This document shows, one piece after another, positions 1 to 8,641 of a DNA stretch of 23,748 nt. This DNA comes from Perkinsus marinus ATCC 50983 (Eukaryota; Perkinsozoa; Perkinsida; Perkinsidae). Numbering within the stretch: position 1 is the first letter of the stretch; every line of letters starts with the position of its first letter. The stretch spans positions 303,864-327,611 of the forward strand of contig NW_003213971.1 of assembly GCF_000006405.1 (NCBI RefSeq), written 5' to 3'. The notes under the pieces were generated by a model. That model saw only the letters and a list, made by a program, of their open reading frames with translations, had not been told where the DNA came from and did no database searches. Made by a program: the position numbers and the translations under genes.

Positions 1-544
1 CAATACTCTACATTCATGTCCCTCACAACCTCCTGAGACACAATGATAAAAATTCCGTCACAGTCGATGGGTGTATACCATGCCCGCCCGGCCGCCGCTG
101 CTTCAGCGGCCGGCATACCCGAGCGGACCTGGACGTGGCACACCCACTGGTTTCACAATTATACGCTAAATTCAATCCTGACAATCAATGGTCGTCCCAT
201 AGATGACCGATAACAAAATCTCTCAGGATTAGATAAGTCAACAAGAGTTATTAACAAGTGGTTCCTAACTTATGATCAATACAGTAATCATAAAGTATAC
301 GCTAGGCTAGCAAGGGAGACAAGTATCACAAGAATCGGAGATTAAATATCCCACTCCCCTTTGCGTGGATCCGGTAGGGTGGTTCTGTAGGAACCGAGCC
401 TAGACGTACCGATGAGAGAAGGACACTCTGGTACACAGAGTCTGAGTGACACTCAGTGAGTGTGCCGATAGTGCGTGCGTCACGCACGGTGCGTGTCTGC
501 ACCCTCTTCGGTACTAAAAGTGGCACTTGTGTACAACAATTCCT
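1..544. other. Left-end intergenic stretch, no gene recognised
   Basis: I see no convincing coding exon on either strand. At about 88-113 there is a GC-rich hairpin whose arms read CCGGCCGC and GCGGCCGG. At about 470-486 there is a second short palindrome of GTGCGTG against CACGCAC. Several short open frames overlap each other on both strands and have no family resemblance, so I left them out. Confidence 0.4.
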
Positions 545-770
545 CACAAAATCCACGGCAATCGTTAGAAATCACTCAAGCAGCACGTGCATGAATAAAC
601 TAATATCATTTAGAATGAACTCTACTGCCACTGCTTTTGGAAGATGCCTGTGATTGCCGCCTGCCATTGCTTGAAGACTGCTCTTGAATAGCTCTCAATA
701 TCAGCGGCCTCGGACTCGCCGCCCCATGTTCCTTTGCGAGGATGCGTACACGACTAACAAGTTGATTTTG
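545..770 (-). pseudogene. Duplicated copy of the last bestrophin exon with its 3' flank
   Basis: This segment is an inverted near-copy of 21770-21995, which holds exon 13 of the bestrophin gene. The shared reading frame runs on the minus strand and ends at the stop near 606. It contains the same Arg/Ser/Gln-rich tail (ILRAIQEQSSSNGRRQSQ) with only a few substitutions. Similarity begins at the splice acceptor (GTTAG before TCGT) and continues past the stop into the 3' flank. No other bestrophin exon is visible to its right, where the upstream exons of a minus-strand gene should lie, so this looks like an orphan terminal exon. It could instead serve as the last exon of an unrecognised minus-strand gene, because its acceptor and frame are intact. 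Confidence 0.7.
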
Positions 771-908
771 ATATGACGATTTCGAATTTGCAAGCCACAT
801 TGACGCCGTCACAATTTATTAAATAAGTAGGTAGTGTAGTAGTAATTGTGATACTAGAGTAATAATAACTAATGCTTTCCCTATGTAAGAATCCTCAGCC
901 TTTGCTGA

Positions 909-1140
909 ACAGTGTCATCGAGATGGGAACAAGAAGTGCACATCGATGAAGGTATCGACTTGATGACGCATGGATTGGAGAAATTCGGTTTGGAGTTGCC
1001 TGATCAAGTGCCCTCAACAGTGACGACGAAGCAGTTGCTGTGCAGTACTGATATCGATCTATGTATTACTTGTCGTGGAATTCGACGTGTTCTGGACGGC
1101 GTGGTATCGTGTTGTCTATCAAAAGGCGCTGAGATCACCG
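909..1140 (+). CDS. Possible unidentified exon(s), plus strand
   Basis: A plus-strand open stretch begins after a CAG acceptor-like site near 911. It reads as plausible protein, including IDEGIDLMTHGLEKFGLELP. A second frame from about 1075 (FDVFWTAWYRVVYQKAL) also looks protein-like and could be the next exon. I could not place a donor and acceptor that join them in frame, and I recognise no family. The opposite strand reads less like protein here. It may be a fragment of a gene or chance. Confidence 0.25.
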
Positions 1141-1161
1141 CTTGTTGATCAATTCACATTG

Positions 1162-1491
1162 TTATCCATGCGCAGTAGTAGCGCGGTTAGTTGTAGTAGT
1201 CGGTTTGTTCCTTGGTTGGACACCGCCGCAAGCCAAAGTCTCACCAACACAGTTAGGACCAGTGGGCTCGAAGCCAATCGATCCATCATTCCTCTTAATC
1301 AAACCGAAACAGACGGAGGGAGCTTCCCAGTACTTGCAGTAAGAGCCGTATTTCGAGTCCGCACATCCACTCACATCAGAACACATCTCAGTGGACGGGT
1401 CCTCAGTGGCCATCACAGAGGAGACGACCGGGACAAAAATCAAAAAGGAAACAATGAAGGAACGCACACTAAAAGTCAGAAAAATATTCAA
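1162..1491 (-). CDS. Small secreted Cys-rich protein candidate
   Basis: The 109-residue open frame starts with a classical signal peptide: a hydrophobic stretch at residues 9-25 (SVRSFIVSFLIFVPVVSS) followed by a likely cleavage site near the Ala-Thr-Glu. The mature part holds six Cys between about residues 37 and 88, with aromatic residues in KYGSYCKYW. A Thr/Pro-rich tail (PRNKPTTTTNRATT) follows, of the kind that is often glycosylated. It ends at a TAA at 1162. Small secreted Cys-rich proteins are common in parasitic and free-living protists. I do not recognise a named family and cannot exclude further exons. Confidence 0.45.
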   Translation of the reverse strand: MNIFLTFSVRSFIVSFLIFVPVVSSVMATEDPSTEMCSDVSGCADSKYGSYCKYWEAPSVCFGLIKRNDGSIGFEPTGPNCVGETLACGGVQPRNKPTTTTNRATTAHG

Positions 1492-1797
1492 CTGAGAGAA
1501 AAAAAAATTATAACCAAATCATCGACTACTTCACAACAGGCGAGTAAAGACGATGATGCCATTTTAGCTTTGTGTGGCAGAAAAGATATGAAAGACTCCT
1601 TGTGAGTTCCATTGTCTACTGATAGAACACTCTAGTACCGATTGTGACACCGAAGAGGAGGATATTTGCGTGGGAAGATTCGTTTTTAAGCTGCGTAGAG
1701 CTGTGGGAAATATATCAGCTGTTTACATTGGTATTCGTATTATTGTACAGTATTTGGTTGTTCGTAGGATTTACAATTTTCCAAACTCTTTATTATA
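1492..1797. other. Upstream region of malate dehydrogenase gene
   Basis: This is non-coding as far as I can see. It is A/T-rich just before the gene (CCAAACTCTTTATTATA before the ATG). A TTGTACAG about 50 nt upstream of the start codon resembles a splice acceptor and could be a trans-splicing or 5'-UTR splice site, but nothing in the window proves it. Confidence 0.3.
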
Positions 1798-2814
1798 ATG
1801 TCATCTACTACTACTTGTAAGAATACTATGAAAGTGACTTTAATCGGTGCTTCCGGTGCCATTGGTATGCCTCTTTCATTGTTGTTGAAGTTGAACCCTC
1901 TGATCACGGAGTTGGCTCTTTATGATGTCCATCAGGCTCGTATACCCGTTCCTGGTATTGCTGCTGATAATTCTCATATCAACACTCCGGCTAAGGTGAG
2001 AGGATATGTCGATGCTGAGCATCTCCCTGAGGCTGTCACTGGAAGCAACGTCATCATTGTATGTGCTGGTATTGCTCAAAAACCCGGTATGTCTCGTGAG
2101 GATCTCTTTGGTGTTGATGCCGGTATAATGCGTGACATCGCAACAACTTGTGCTAAATATGCCCCGAATGCTATGATGTGCATCATGTCGAATCCCGAGA
2201 CTTCACTCGTTCCTCTCACTGCTGAGATCTATAAGAAGGCCGGAGTCTATGACCGTAAGAAGCTCCTCGGCATCACAACTCTCGATGTGACTCGTGCTCG
2301 AACCTTCTATGCAGAAGCTACTGGTCTTGATGTTGAGAAGGTTCATGTTCCTGTTGTCGGTGGTCACGGTGGCTGTGCTATTCTTGCTCTCTTCTCCCAT
2401 GCTACACCTTTTGTAAAGTTGGATGAGAACACCATCAAGGCTTTGGATGAACATGTCCAGACTGCTGTCACTGAAGTCGTCGATGCTCTCGCTGGTGCAG
2501 GTTCGGCCTCTCTGTCTATGGCATACTCTGCTGCTCAGTTCATCGATACTGTCATCCGTGGTTTACAACAACAAGGAGGAGACTACCAGCAACAGAAGAA
2601 GGCCACGCCGTCTGCCTGCGCCTACGTCAACTGGCCTTATCAAGGGTGTGAGTTCTTCGCCCAGGTTACCAAATTTGGTCCCGAGGGTATCGAAGGTGTA
2701 CAGCCGATCGACAACTTAAGTCCATTTGAAGAAAAGAGGATGGTCGAAACTGTCAATAAGGTGAAGGGAGATGTGGAGAAAGGTATGGCTTACGTTGAAG
2801 CCCACCAGAATTGA
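1798..2814 (+). CDS. Malate dehydrogenase-family NAD-dependent 2-oxoacid dehydrogenase
   Basis: The 338-residue protein of the LDH/MDH superfamily is encoded without introns. Family members interconvert malate and oxaloacetate with NAD. The Rossmann glycine motif GASGAIG is at residues 17-23, and the acidic residue that binds the NAD ribose is D43 in LYDVH. The catalytic loop is AGIAQKPGMSREDLF (90-104), with R100 present. N132 is in SNPE, R166 in TTLDVTRARTF and the catalytic His is H190 in VPVVGGHGG. The closest family type is the bacterial/mitochondrial/glyoxysomal MDH group. There is no clear mitochondrial presequence, so a cytosolic location is likely. The oddity is Q94: this position is Arg in true MDHs and Gln in LDHs. 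A Gln-rich insert near residues 257-267 is unusual. A damaged second copy lies at the right end of the window. Confidence 0.95.
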   Translation: MSSTTTCKNTMKVTLIGASGAIGMPLSLLLKLNPLITELALYDVHQARIPVPGIAADNSHINTPAKVRGYVDAEHLPEAVTGSNVIIVCAGIAQKPGMSREDLFGVDAGIMRDIATTCAKYAPNAMMCIMSNPETSLVPLTAEIYKKAGVYDRKKLLGITTLDVTRARTFYAEATGLDVEKVHVPVVGGHGGCAILALFSHATPFVKLDENTIKALDEHVQTAVTEVVDALAGAGSASLSMAYSAAQFIDTVIRGLQQQGGDYQQQKKATPSACAYVNWPYQGCEFFAQVTKFGPEGIEGVQPIDNLSPFEEKRMVETVNKVKGDVEKGMAYVEAHQN

Positions 2815-3045
2815 GCTGCATTATGTTCAGCAAGAAGCGATAACAATTTTGGAGATGTTATTTCGTCATACCACACTTCAACTTTGTCAGAATCACTGGG
2901 CCTCTCTAGTCATCTTGTTCTCATCGAAAGAAGCGCAATGATATTCCGTTGCATATAATTTGATGTATGAAAGACCCGATTTAGTATTACAGTAATACTC
3001 CAGTCTTAATTATGATATGTATTGAGTTTGAGTCATCTAAATATA
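2815..3045 (+). repeat. 3' flank of MDH, duplicated at right end
   Basis: This segment matches the reverse complement of about 23060-23287, the 3' flank of the second MDH copy. Shared blocks include TGGGCCTCTCTAGTCATCTT, GTTGCATATAATTTGATGTA and ATGATATGTATTGAGTTTGA. Between the blocks there are many substitutions and small indels. By eye the match is roughly 75-80 percent, far below that of the adjoining coding sequence. Confidence 0.8.
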
Positions 3046-3290
3046 GGCAATTTCGAGTGCCCATTGGTGTTCATTTCGATGTGTCTAGAACCGGTCGGAT
3101 TATTGAACCAATTCGATCTAAATGCTCGAGTACGACTATTATCCGATTTCAAGTGATGAGTTTCTCCCAAGTCAATGCGCAGTAGAGTTCGACGCCAGTG
3201 AAGCTAGAATGGTATTGTTGTGTTATTAAGGACGTGGAGAGAACCAAACCGTACTCGCCGAAATTACGAGGAGATATGACGGGTCTATAA

Positions 3291-3443
3291 CTTAGGAACT
3301 GCTCCTTGAGGTGTACCTTAAAAGTAGGAATTCCTTACGCTCCTTACTCAAGGAGCGCCTCCTTATAACTTTTCAGTTTTAAGGACCGTAAGGAGTTCCT
3401 ACTTTTAAGGTACGCCCAAAGGAGCTCAAGGACTTGCTCCTAA
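3291..3443. repeat. Foldback element (imperfect inverted repeat)
   Basis: The arms 3313-3339 and 3387-3413 are complementary at 26 of 27 positions. Looser pairing extends outward to about 3291 and 3443, through the motif GCTCCTTGAG and its complement. The loop of about 45 nt also carries CTCCTTA-type motifs. The structure resembles a foldback transposon or MITE remnant. No target-site duplication is obvious. Confidence 0.7.
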
Positions 3444-3604
3444 CCGAAAAAAGCGGAGCGATACGGCGCCCTCTCCAATCACGAACCTAACCTGACGACT
3501 ACGATTTACAACTTTGTAACAAATTTGGAAACTTGGAAATATGGAGCTATCGAGAGCCTCCGGAGTTGTACATAGTTGTTCACCATAATAGAATTCTAGC
3601 TTGT

Positions 3605-3845
3605 TGAGTTAGTGTAGCGGTTAATACGTTGTGTCCGTGGGCGGGAGGTCGTGAGAACCATCCCTAGGAGGCGCAGTTCAAAGATCTGTTATAATCCTGC
3701 TATGGTCGATCTGTAGTGTAGACAGTCGGAAGATCGCAGGATCGATCCATCGGAGGCACAATTATACATTGGGTTAGAATGTTGACGTGGTTAATATGTC
3801 GTGTTGGCAGGCGGAAGGTAGCAGGATCGATCCCTGGTTGCCGAA
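3605..3845 (+). repeat. Three degenerate tRNA-like (SINE-like) units
   Basis: Three successive segments of about 70-85 nt carry tRNA-type promoter elements. The first has an A-box-like TAGTGTAGCGGTTAATACG near 3610 and a weak B box. The second has GCAGGATCGATCCATC near 3736. The third has GTGGTTAATATG near 3787 and GCAGGATCGATCCCTGG near 3821. None folds into a full cloverleaf, so these are more likely tRNA-derived short interspersed repeats than tRNA genes. They sit between two palindrome clusters. Confidence 0.5.
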
Positions 3846-3896
3846 ATTCTCTGTTTTGGCCTCGTAAGCCAGGCGTAAGCTGAGTCCGACCAACCT

Positions 3897-4062
3897 AACG
3901 CAGCCTCCTTCCTTAAGGATCTTACGTAAGATCCTTAGCCTCCTAATTTTAAGGAATCCTTACGCTCCTTAGCCTCCTAAGTTATAAGGAGGCCCTCCTG
4001 CCTTCAGGATCTTACGCTCGGAGCATAGTTCTTCCTTAAGAAAGGCTTTCTAAGTTATAAGG
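3897..4062. repeat. Palindrome cluster with repeated CTCCTTA-type motifs
   Basis: Positions 3914-3937 form a perfect 24-nt palindrome centred on ACGT. Positions 3972-3993 form a second hairpin with GCCTCCT/AGGAGGC arms. The motifs CTTACGCTCCTTAG and CTAAGTTATAAGG recur and relate this cluster to the foldback at 3291-3443. It is probably the same foldback family in a more scrambled state. Confidence 0.6.
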
Positions 4063-4227
4063 CCAATAATGATGATGACCGCAGAGCCAACAGACCAAAG
4101 GGAGTAAGACCATTCTTTCGCAGCCACACTCCACATCACACTGACTCAATAACGCAAAACACAACGACAGTTTCAAGCGATTAACAATAATATCAGCAGA
4201 CTAGTATTTAATACTTGTATTTGGTAC

Positions 4228-5684
4228 CTATGCATTTGATATCGCCACACAGATTGTGAACTGATGAGCCCTACTGTAATCCTTCGGTGATACGACTAAA
4301 CCCCGACCCTTGCGGGCTCCTCTGTAAATGACTTCGAGGATGTCTATGAACTCCTGAGCGAAGCGATTTAATGCGGCACAATGAAGAAACGGCAATCTAA
4401 CCTGCTTGTTGTTCATAGGCCAATTGATCTTGTTGTTGTTGCCCGTACCCAAGTCAATCATCATATGCTTATTCCTATCATAAAAACAAACTTATCTTTC
4501 AAATCAGTAATATTCGATACACACCATGTTAGAGAGCAGATACTGTTATCAGGGCTCGATTGAAATCAAAAGCCACAACAACAAAAAACTTCCTTTGTAA
4601 CAAAATAAATATCACCATGCATGGTCAGAATTTATACTCATTTTCCTCGGCTGGGCTCAGGAGTTTTCTCGCTACATTATGTGAATTTATTCGCGACTTG
4701 GGGTACCAAAATTCCCAGAGATTTCTCATTGCCATCAGCACACACAGTTGACTATGTGCATATTCTCCTACAAGTGCTCCAACTGATGTAATTTTAAGGA
4801 GATAAAGTCTTTGGTCCATCGAATTTGTGGTGGAAACTACGCAATGAGAATGTTCAATCATAGCCCCTAAACCTTCGTAGAAGAGTTTCGTTGGGAAATT
4901 TGAAATGCCGAATGTGGGATTCGATCCTTCGATACGAATGAATTAATACTCACCGATAGAAGAACATAACTGTAACAGGATCATACAGCTCATACATTGT
5001 GTTGAAGTCGGGTACCTCTCTAGTATCAACCTAAAATGACACCTGTGGGATTCGAACCCGAGACCTTCTCATCCTCCCACCAAGTATATCGCCGCAAAGT
5101 TCTTAACATCCTCTGCACAGTTATACAACACCTCATCCATTTGCATGCATTGTGGGTCGTAATCATGGCCGAACCTAAAGCAACGAGAAACAGTTCGAAT
5201 TCCCATAATTGCGCACAGAGAAGATTTTCGATTCCACCGATGTCCGCCAGTTTCGACTGTCGATACAAGTTGTATCATACAACTACATAATTAACAAGCC
5301 ATTCTCCAAACTGATGTTTGTGTGAAGACAAGTTTCCAATTTCCGGAGTTGTTCGAACGTCATCATTGGCACTTTAGCATTATTATGTAATTATGGAAAT
5401 CTCTATGGTGAACCAAACCGGTACTGTGGAAAGTCGATTTTTATTATCATCAACATAATAACAATTTGAATCGATTCACCAGCGTTTACTAGTCTATAGT
5501 CGTACTCTCAATTCGAAAATCAAAAGTTTTATAACCGAATATTCAAAGTAACAGCAGCAGTTTGCATTTAATTCGCAAACTATGTACATGAACCCTACCG
5601 AATACAAACTAATCGTTCCTCCTCCCCTAAGATGGCTTGGTCCACAGCCCAGCCAGAATGCAGATGAGGAAGCATATACGCCAT
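4228..5684 (-). CDS. DIM1: DIM1 / U5 snRNP 15-kDa thioredoxin-like splicing protein
   Basis: DIM1 (Dib1, TXNL4A) is a small thioredoxin-fold subunit of the U5 and U4/U6.U5 snRNPs, needed for pre-mRNA splicing in the nucleus. The exons on the minus strand are 5684-5599, 5174-5081, 5030-4954, 4474-4402 and 4353-4228. All junctions are GT-AG and keep phase, giving 151 residues. Hallmarks in order are MAYMLPHLHSGWAVDQAIL, IRFGHDYDPQCMQMDEVLY, EVPDFNTMYELYDP, IDLGTGNNNKINW and YRGARKGRGLVVSPKDY. These match the family nearly residue for residue. The family is usually about 142 residues; here the C-terminus has an extra tail of about nine. The introns are 424, 50, 479 and 48 nt. The two long ones hold dispersed repeats and the 50-nt one holds a tRNA T-arm-like sequence. 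Confidence 0.93.
4643..4770 (-). repeat. Dispersed repeat family B, copy in DIM1 intron 3
   Basis: Read on the minus strand, it opens with GAATATGCACATAGTCAACT. It continues through CCCAAGTCGCG and ends near GCCGAGGAAAATGAG. The same order of blocks appears at about 16091, 19107 and 21588 on the plus strand, and in reverse at 19616-19775. Copies are diverged and boundaries are approximate. Confidence 0.6.
4915..4952 (-). repeat. tRNA T-arm/B-box-like sequence at start of DIM1 intron 3
   Basis: On the minus strand the intron start contains GAAGGATCGAATCCCACATT, a good match to the tRNA T-arm/B-box consensus GGTTCGANTCC. It lacks the rest of a cloverleaf. It shares TCGAATCCCACA with the neighbouring intron 2 element. 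Confidence 0.5.
5031..5080 (-). repeat. tRNA T-arm-like sequence filling 50-nt DIM1 intron 2
   Basis: This intron runs from GTGGGAGG to CATTTTAG. Its centre reads GTCTCGGGTTCGAATCCCAC on the coding strand, a near-perfect B box and T arm. The intron is only 50 nt, so the tRNA-like part is most of its length. A full tRNA cannot fit. Confidence 0.6.
5332..5511 (+). repeat. Dispersed repeat family A, copy in DIM1 intron 1
   Basis: This 180-nt element begins GTTTCCAATTTCCGGAGTTG and ends near TCTATAGTCGTACTCTCAA. It is a close relative of 17711-17885 (about 90 percent by eye) and of 20113-20252 in reverse. No open frame or clear terminal inverted repeat is seen, so it is probably a short non-autonomous element. 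It lies antisense inside the first intron of DIM1. Confidence 0.8.
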
Positions 5685-5699
5685 AGTGGGAAAATAGGT

Positions 5700-7330
5700 A
5701 AATTCAATAACACTGCGTGCCAAGCACTCTCCATGATATGCAGTAGGTCAGAATTTCTCAATCCTAATTCAATCAAATCCTTGGAATTCAAACTCGGTGA
5801 AGTGATATAACTTCAAATTCGATACGAAATGTTGCGGTGAAAACCCCCATAACAATTTGCAAACAGGATTCTGATCCACCAGTGCTGACTTATACGATGA
5901 AAATAAATCCGTCTAATATCGACTATACCAAAATCGATCTTTTCCATGGCTGAAACATGGAGGGACACCTTTGCGAGAGCTCTTCTCCCTGTTGATGCAT
6001 AGCACTAGATTAGGCACAAATTTACAGTAAAAGTAAGTATTATAAGGCGCGATTCTAACACATGTATGCTGAGAATTTGTGAATAAGATTTAATCAGCGT
6101 TATAGCATGTGACATGTCAGGGCTACGTCTAGTCTCCTGGGTTGACACGAAATCATTGATCATAGGGAAATGATGAGCGAAGACTGCTGCTCGGGACATC
6201 AGCATGGAAGAGGTTAATAGCCTCACAAATACTGTAGACAAGCGACTAGAGAAGCTTCAACTATCACGCAGTGGCCATATAAAGGCATGAAAGACAACAT
6301 GTTGCTACTACTAGTTCCTAACTCGGAAATTCGGATTGCGTTGACTATCGAACTTGGACAGCGCGTCGAGGACTAATATGCGTGGCTCGCCCCAACTCTG
6401 TAACGGTTCACGATCGATAATGATTATACATATGAATATATTGCTCACTTATAGGCTTCGAAACGTTCGAGCTTTCAGATTCCTAATCCTCGAATTAGCG
6501 AAGTTACAACATTTTTTCGTTTCAGACTATCAAAATCGAACACACTGTACAAACCTATCCCGGCCGACTCTGTGGTGGAGGTATGTCACCTGTCATAGAA
6601 CCTGATAGAAAAATCGTAAAATACTATACTGATGTTACTATCTCACTTCATAGGGCATTAAAGAGAGTATAGCCCAATCTGTCAATGTTACAACTGCTGA
6701 AGTGAAACTGTGACTTGAATCTGGCATGCTTCATTACACCAAAATGCAAGGATCTATGCAAAACTACTGAGGACAGAGCGAAGAATTATAACAACAATTA
6801 CACTGCGACCTACTTACAACCACTAAGGACGATCTATACTGTACTATGTAAGGAAGTAAACACATGGTGAACTACACACATGAACGAATTTCACTGGAGC
6901 TTTCCACAAGCTCGAGCGATATTACAATGAAAACACTCGGTGAAAAACGCGATATTCATACATGTTTCCCACCAGTATTTCTCGTAACATGGCCCGTAAA
7001 ACTCCATTGTTGGTTAAGTAACTTCCATATAATCGTATACTAGTATTGAACGCATGAGCTCGAACTGTGACAAGAAGATTGCATTTGCTCTCTCATACTT
7101 CACTACGATAACACAACAATTATCCTACAAGGAAAGCATCTCGACTTATGAAAAGGAAGAGATGAAAATTACTCGATGGGATAAACCCTCCTAGATTATG
7201 GTACAAAAGGCGTTAAAACCCCATAGGAGCTATCAAGCTCGAAAAAGGGGGCTCGCCTCTAGTATTACCACTGTCGCTGAACCACAACTGGGTACTATAT
7301 GTCAATCAAGCACAATGAAAAACTGGACAA
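5700..7330. other. 1.6-kb stretch without recognised gene
   Basis: I looked at both strands for exon-like frames bordered by GT and AG and found nothing that resembles a known family. Short open frames around 6005-6241 and 6354-6605 have no supporting features. At 6935-6957 there is a 23-nt match (22 of 23) to the reverse complement of 17182-17204, a sign of another dispersed repeat. Confidence 0.5.
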
Positions 7331-8641
7331 CTACATCAGGTCTTTTATAGCCATATACGTACCAAATATCAAAGCTACTGCTGCTACTACTAATAAGCAC
7401 CGCTGTAACCACAGCTTCCACACAGATTGGCTCATATCATTCAACTGGAGTATCCTCCAGTAATACACCGTTGGATACACCAATGCTATCAATACGACAA
7501 AAACGGCACTTAGAAGGTTAACCAATTTATCAACGCTTGGTACTAACAATGCGATCAATACACACAAAGCAACGAGTGCAACTCGACAACAACAACGAAC
7601 TACTTCACCCACGATGCGACTCTTCCACCTATTCGTATCGTGGCATTTCAATAGTGTATCGCTCAACTGCGCAGTAGGGGAGAACAGAACCAGAAAATGT
7701 GTACTGACCAAAACGATAGTGCTCACATTGATAAGCCAAGAATAGATTGTCCAATCTGATTTACTTTTGGGAGTAAAAGCATCAACCATCGTATCGAATT
7801 TGCTTATGTCATGACCGAAAGCAAGGTAACCCACAATAGTGATAACGAAATAGACAAAGGCGACGAGTACGAAAGAGATCCACGCAACTCGTGGGAAACG
7901 TTGAGGCCTTTGAACATCCTTAATAATAGTAGGGACAGTGATGCTGACGTTATAAGAGAGTAAAAAGGTACAGAAGACTGCTATGAGCTGCATTGGAGTA
8001 CCAGAAAGTCTATATGTAACCTCATGTGTATCGTCATCATTCGAACCATTAACATATCGATGAACACTGGCTAAGACGACCAACACCACTATAGCAGCTA
8101 CTGAGGCCACACCAAGTGCCGAGAGAACACCAACTTCCTTCATAGTAGGTAGACATGCGAATGGCGCTATCGCAAGGGCAACTATGAGTACCCATAGGTC
8201 GTATGATAGAACTCCTGTCATGCTGTGCATACTGGTGGCTAACAATATGAGGAAAACCGCACAAGCAGCAATGAGAAGTGGATGAAGTGTTATTGAATTC
8301 ACAACAGTCGCAACTCTACCGTAGCATATTCGTCCTAGCTCCTCGAAGGACTGTATTGGACTCTTAGAGTCTTCCGGATTAAGACATAGAGCATGGCAAA
8401 GTAGAACCACGTTGTAATATACGAAAGCGGCAGCAACAACTAGCAAGATGCAACCACTGATCCAACCGGCTCTAGCAAAGGCCATAGGGAGTGTCATAAT
8501 ACCCAAACCGATAGCAGTCATGACCAAGTTGAAGACTGCCTTGGCATTAGAACAGCCATTGGGTACGATGATTTCCTCCCTGGAAAAGGAGACAAACGTC
8601 TTAGTAGAGCCTGTAGAGGGGGTGGGGAGCTCTGTTGTCAT
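7331..8641 (-). CDS. Amino acid/auxin permease family (AAAP) transporter
   Basis: The 436-residue membrane protein is encoded in one exon. It resembles the AAAP group (SLC32/36/38, AVT-type), whose members move neutral amino acids across the plasma or vacuolar membrane with H+ or Na+. The first membrane segment carries the family signature: NAKAVFNLVMTAIGLGIMTL at about residues 32-51, followed by PMAFARAGW. About eleven hydrophobic segments follow. SYNVSITVPTIIKDVQRPQ near residues 234-252 matches the conserved mid-region, and VGYLAFGHDI is also typical. The short hydrophilic N-terminus has no signal peptide. The ATG at 8641 is the first in frame after an upstream stop. The substrate cannot be read from sequence. 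Confidence 0.9.
   Translation of the reverse strand: MTTELPTPSTGSTKTFVSFSREEIIVPNGCSNAKAVFNLVMTAIGLGIMTLPMAFARAGWISGCILLVVAAAFVYYNVVLLCHALCLNPEDSKSPIQSFEELGRICYGRVATVVNSITLHPLLIAACAVFLILLATSMHSMTGVLSYDLWVLIVALAIAPFACLPTMKEVGVLSALGVASVAAIVVLVVLASVHRYVNGSNDDDTHEVTYRLSGTPMQLIAVFCTFLLSYNVSITVPTIIKDVQRPQRFPRVAWISFVLVAFVYFVITIVGYLAFGHDISKFDTMVDAFTPKSKSDWTIYSWLINVSTIVLVSTHFLVLFSPTAQLSDTLLKCHDTNRWKSRIVGEVVRCCCRVALVALCVLIALLVPSVDKLVNLLSAVFVVLIALVYPTVYYWRILQLNDMSQSVWKLWLQRCLLVVAAVALIFGTYMAIKDLM

Noticed and set aside
88-113. GC-rich hairpin as a bacterial-type terminator
   Set aside because: There is no T-run after it, no gene ends beside it, and the genome is eukaryotic.
2203-2719. ORFs overlapping the MDH gene in other frames
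   Set aside because: They are shadows of the MDH reading frame, and the same shadow appears in the second copy.
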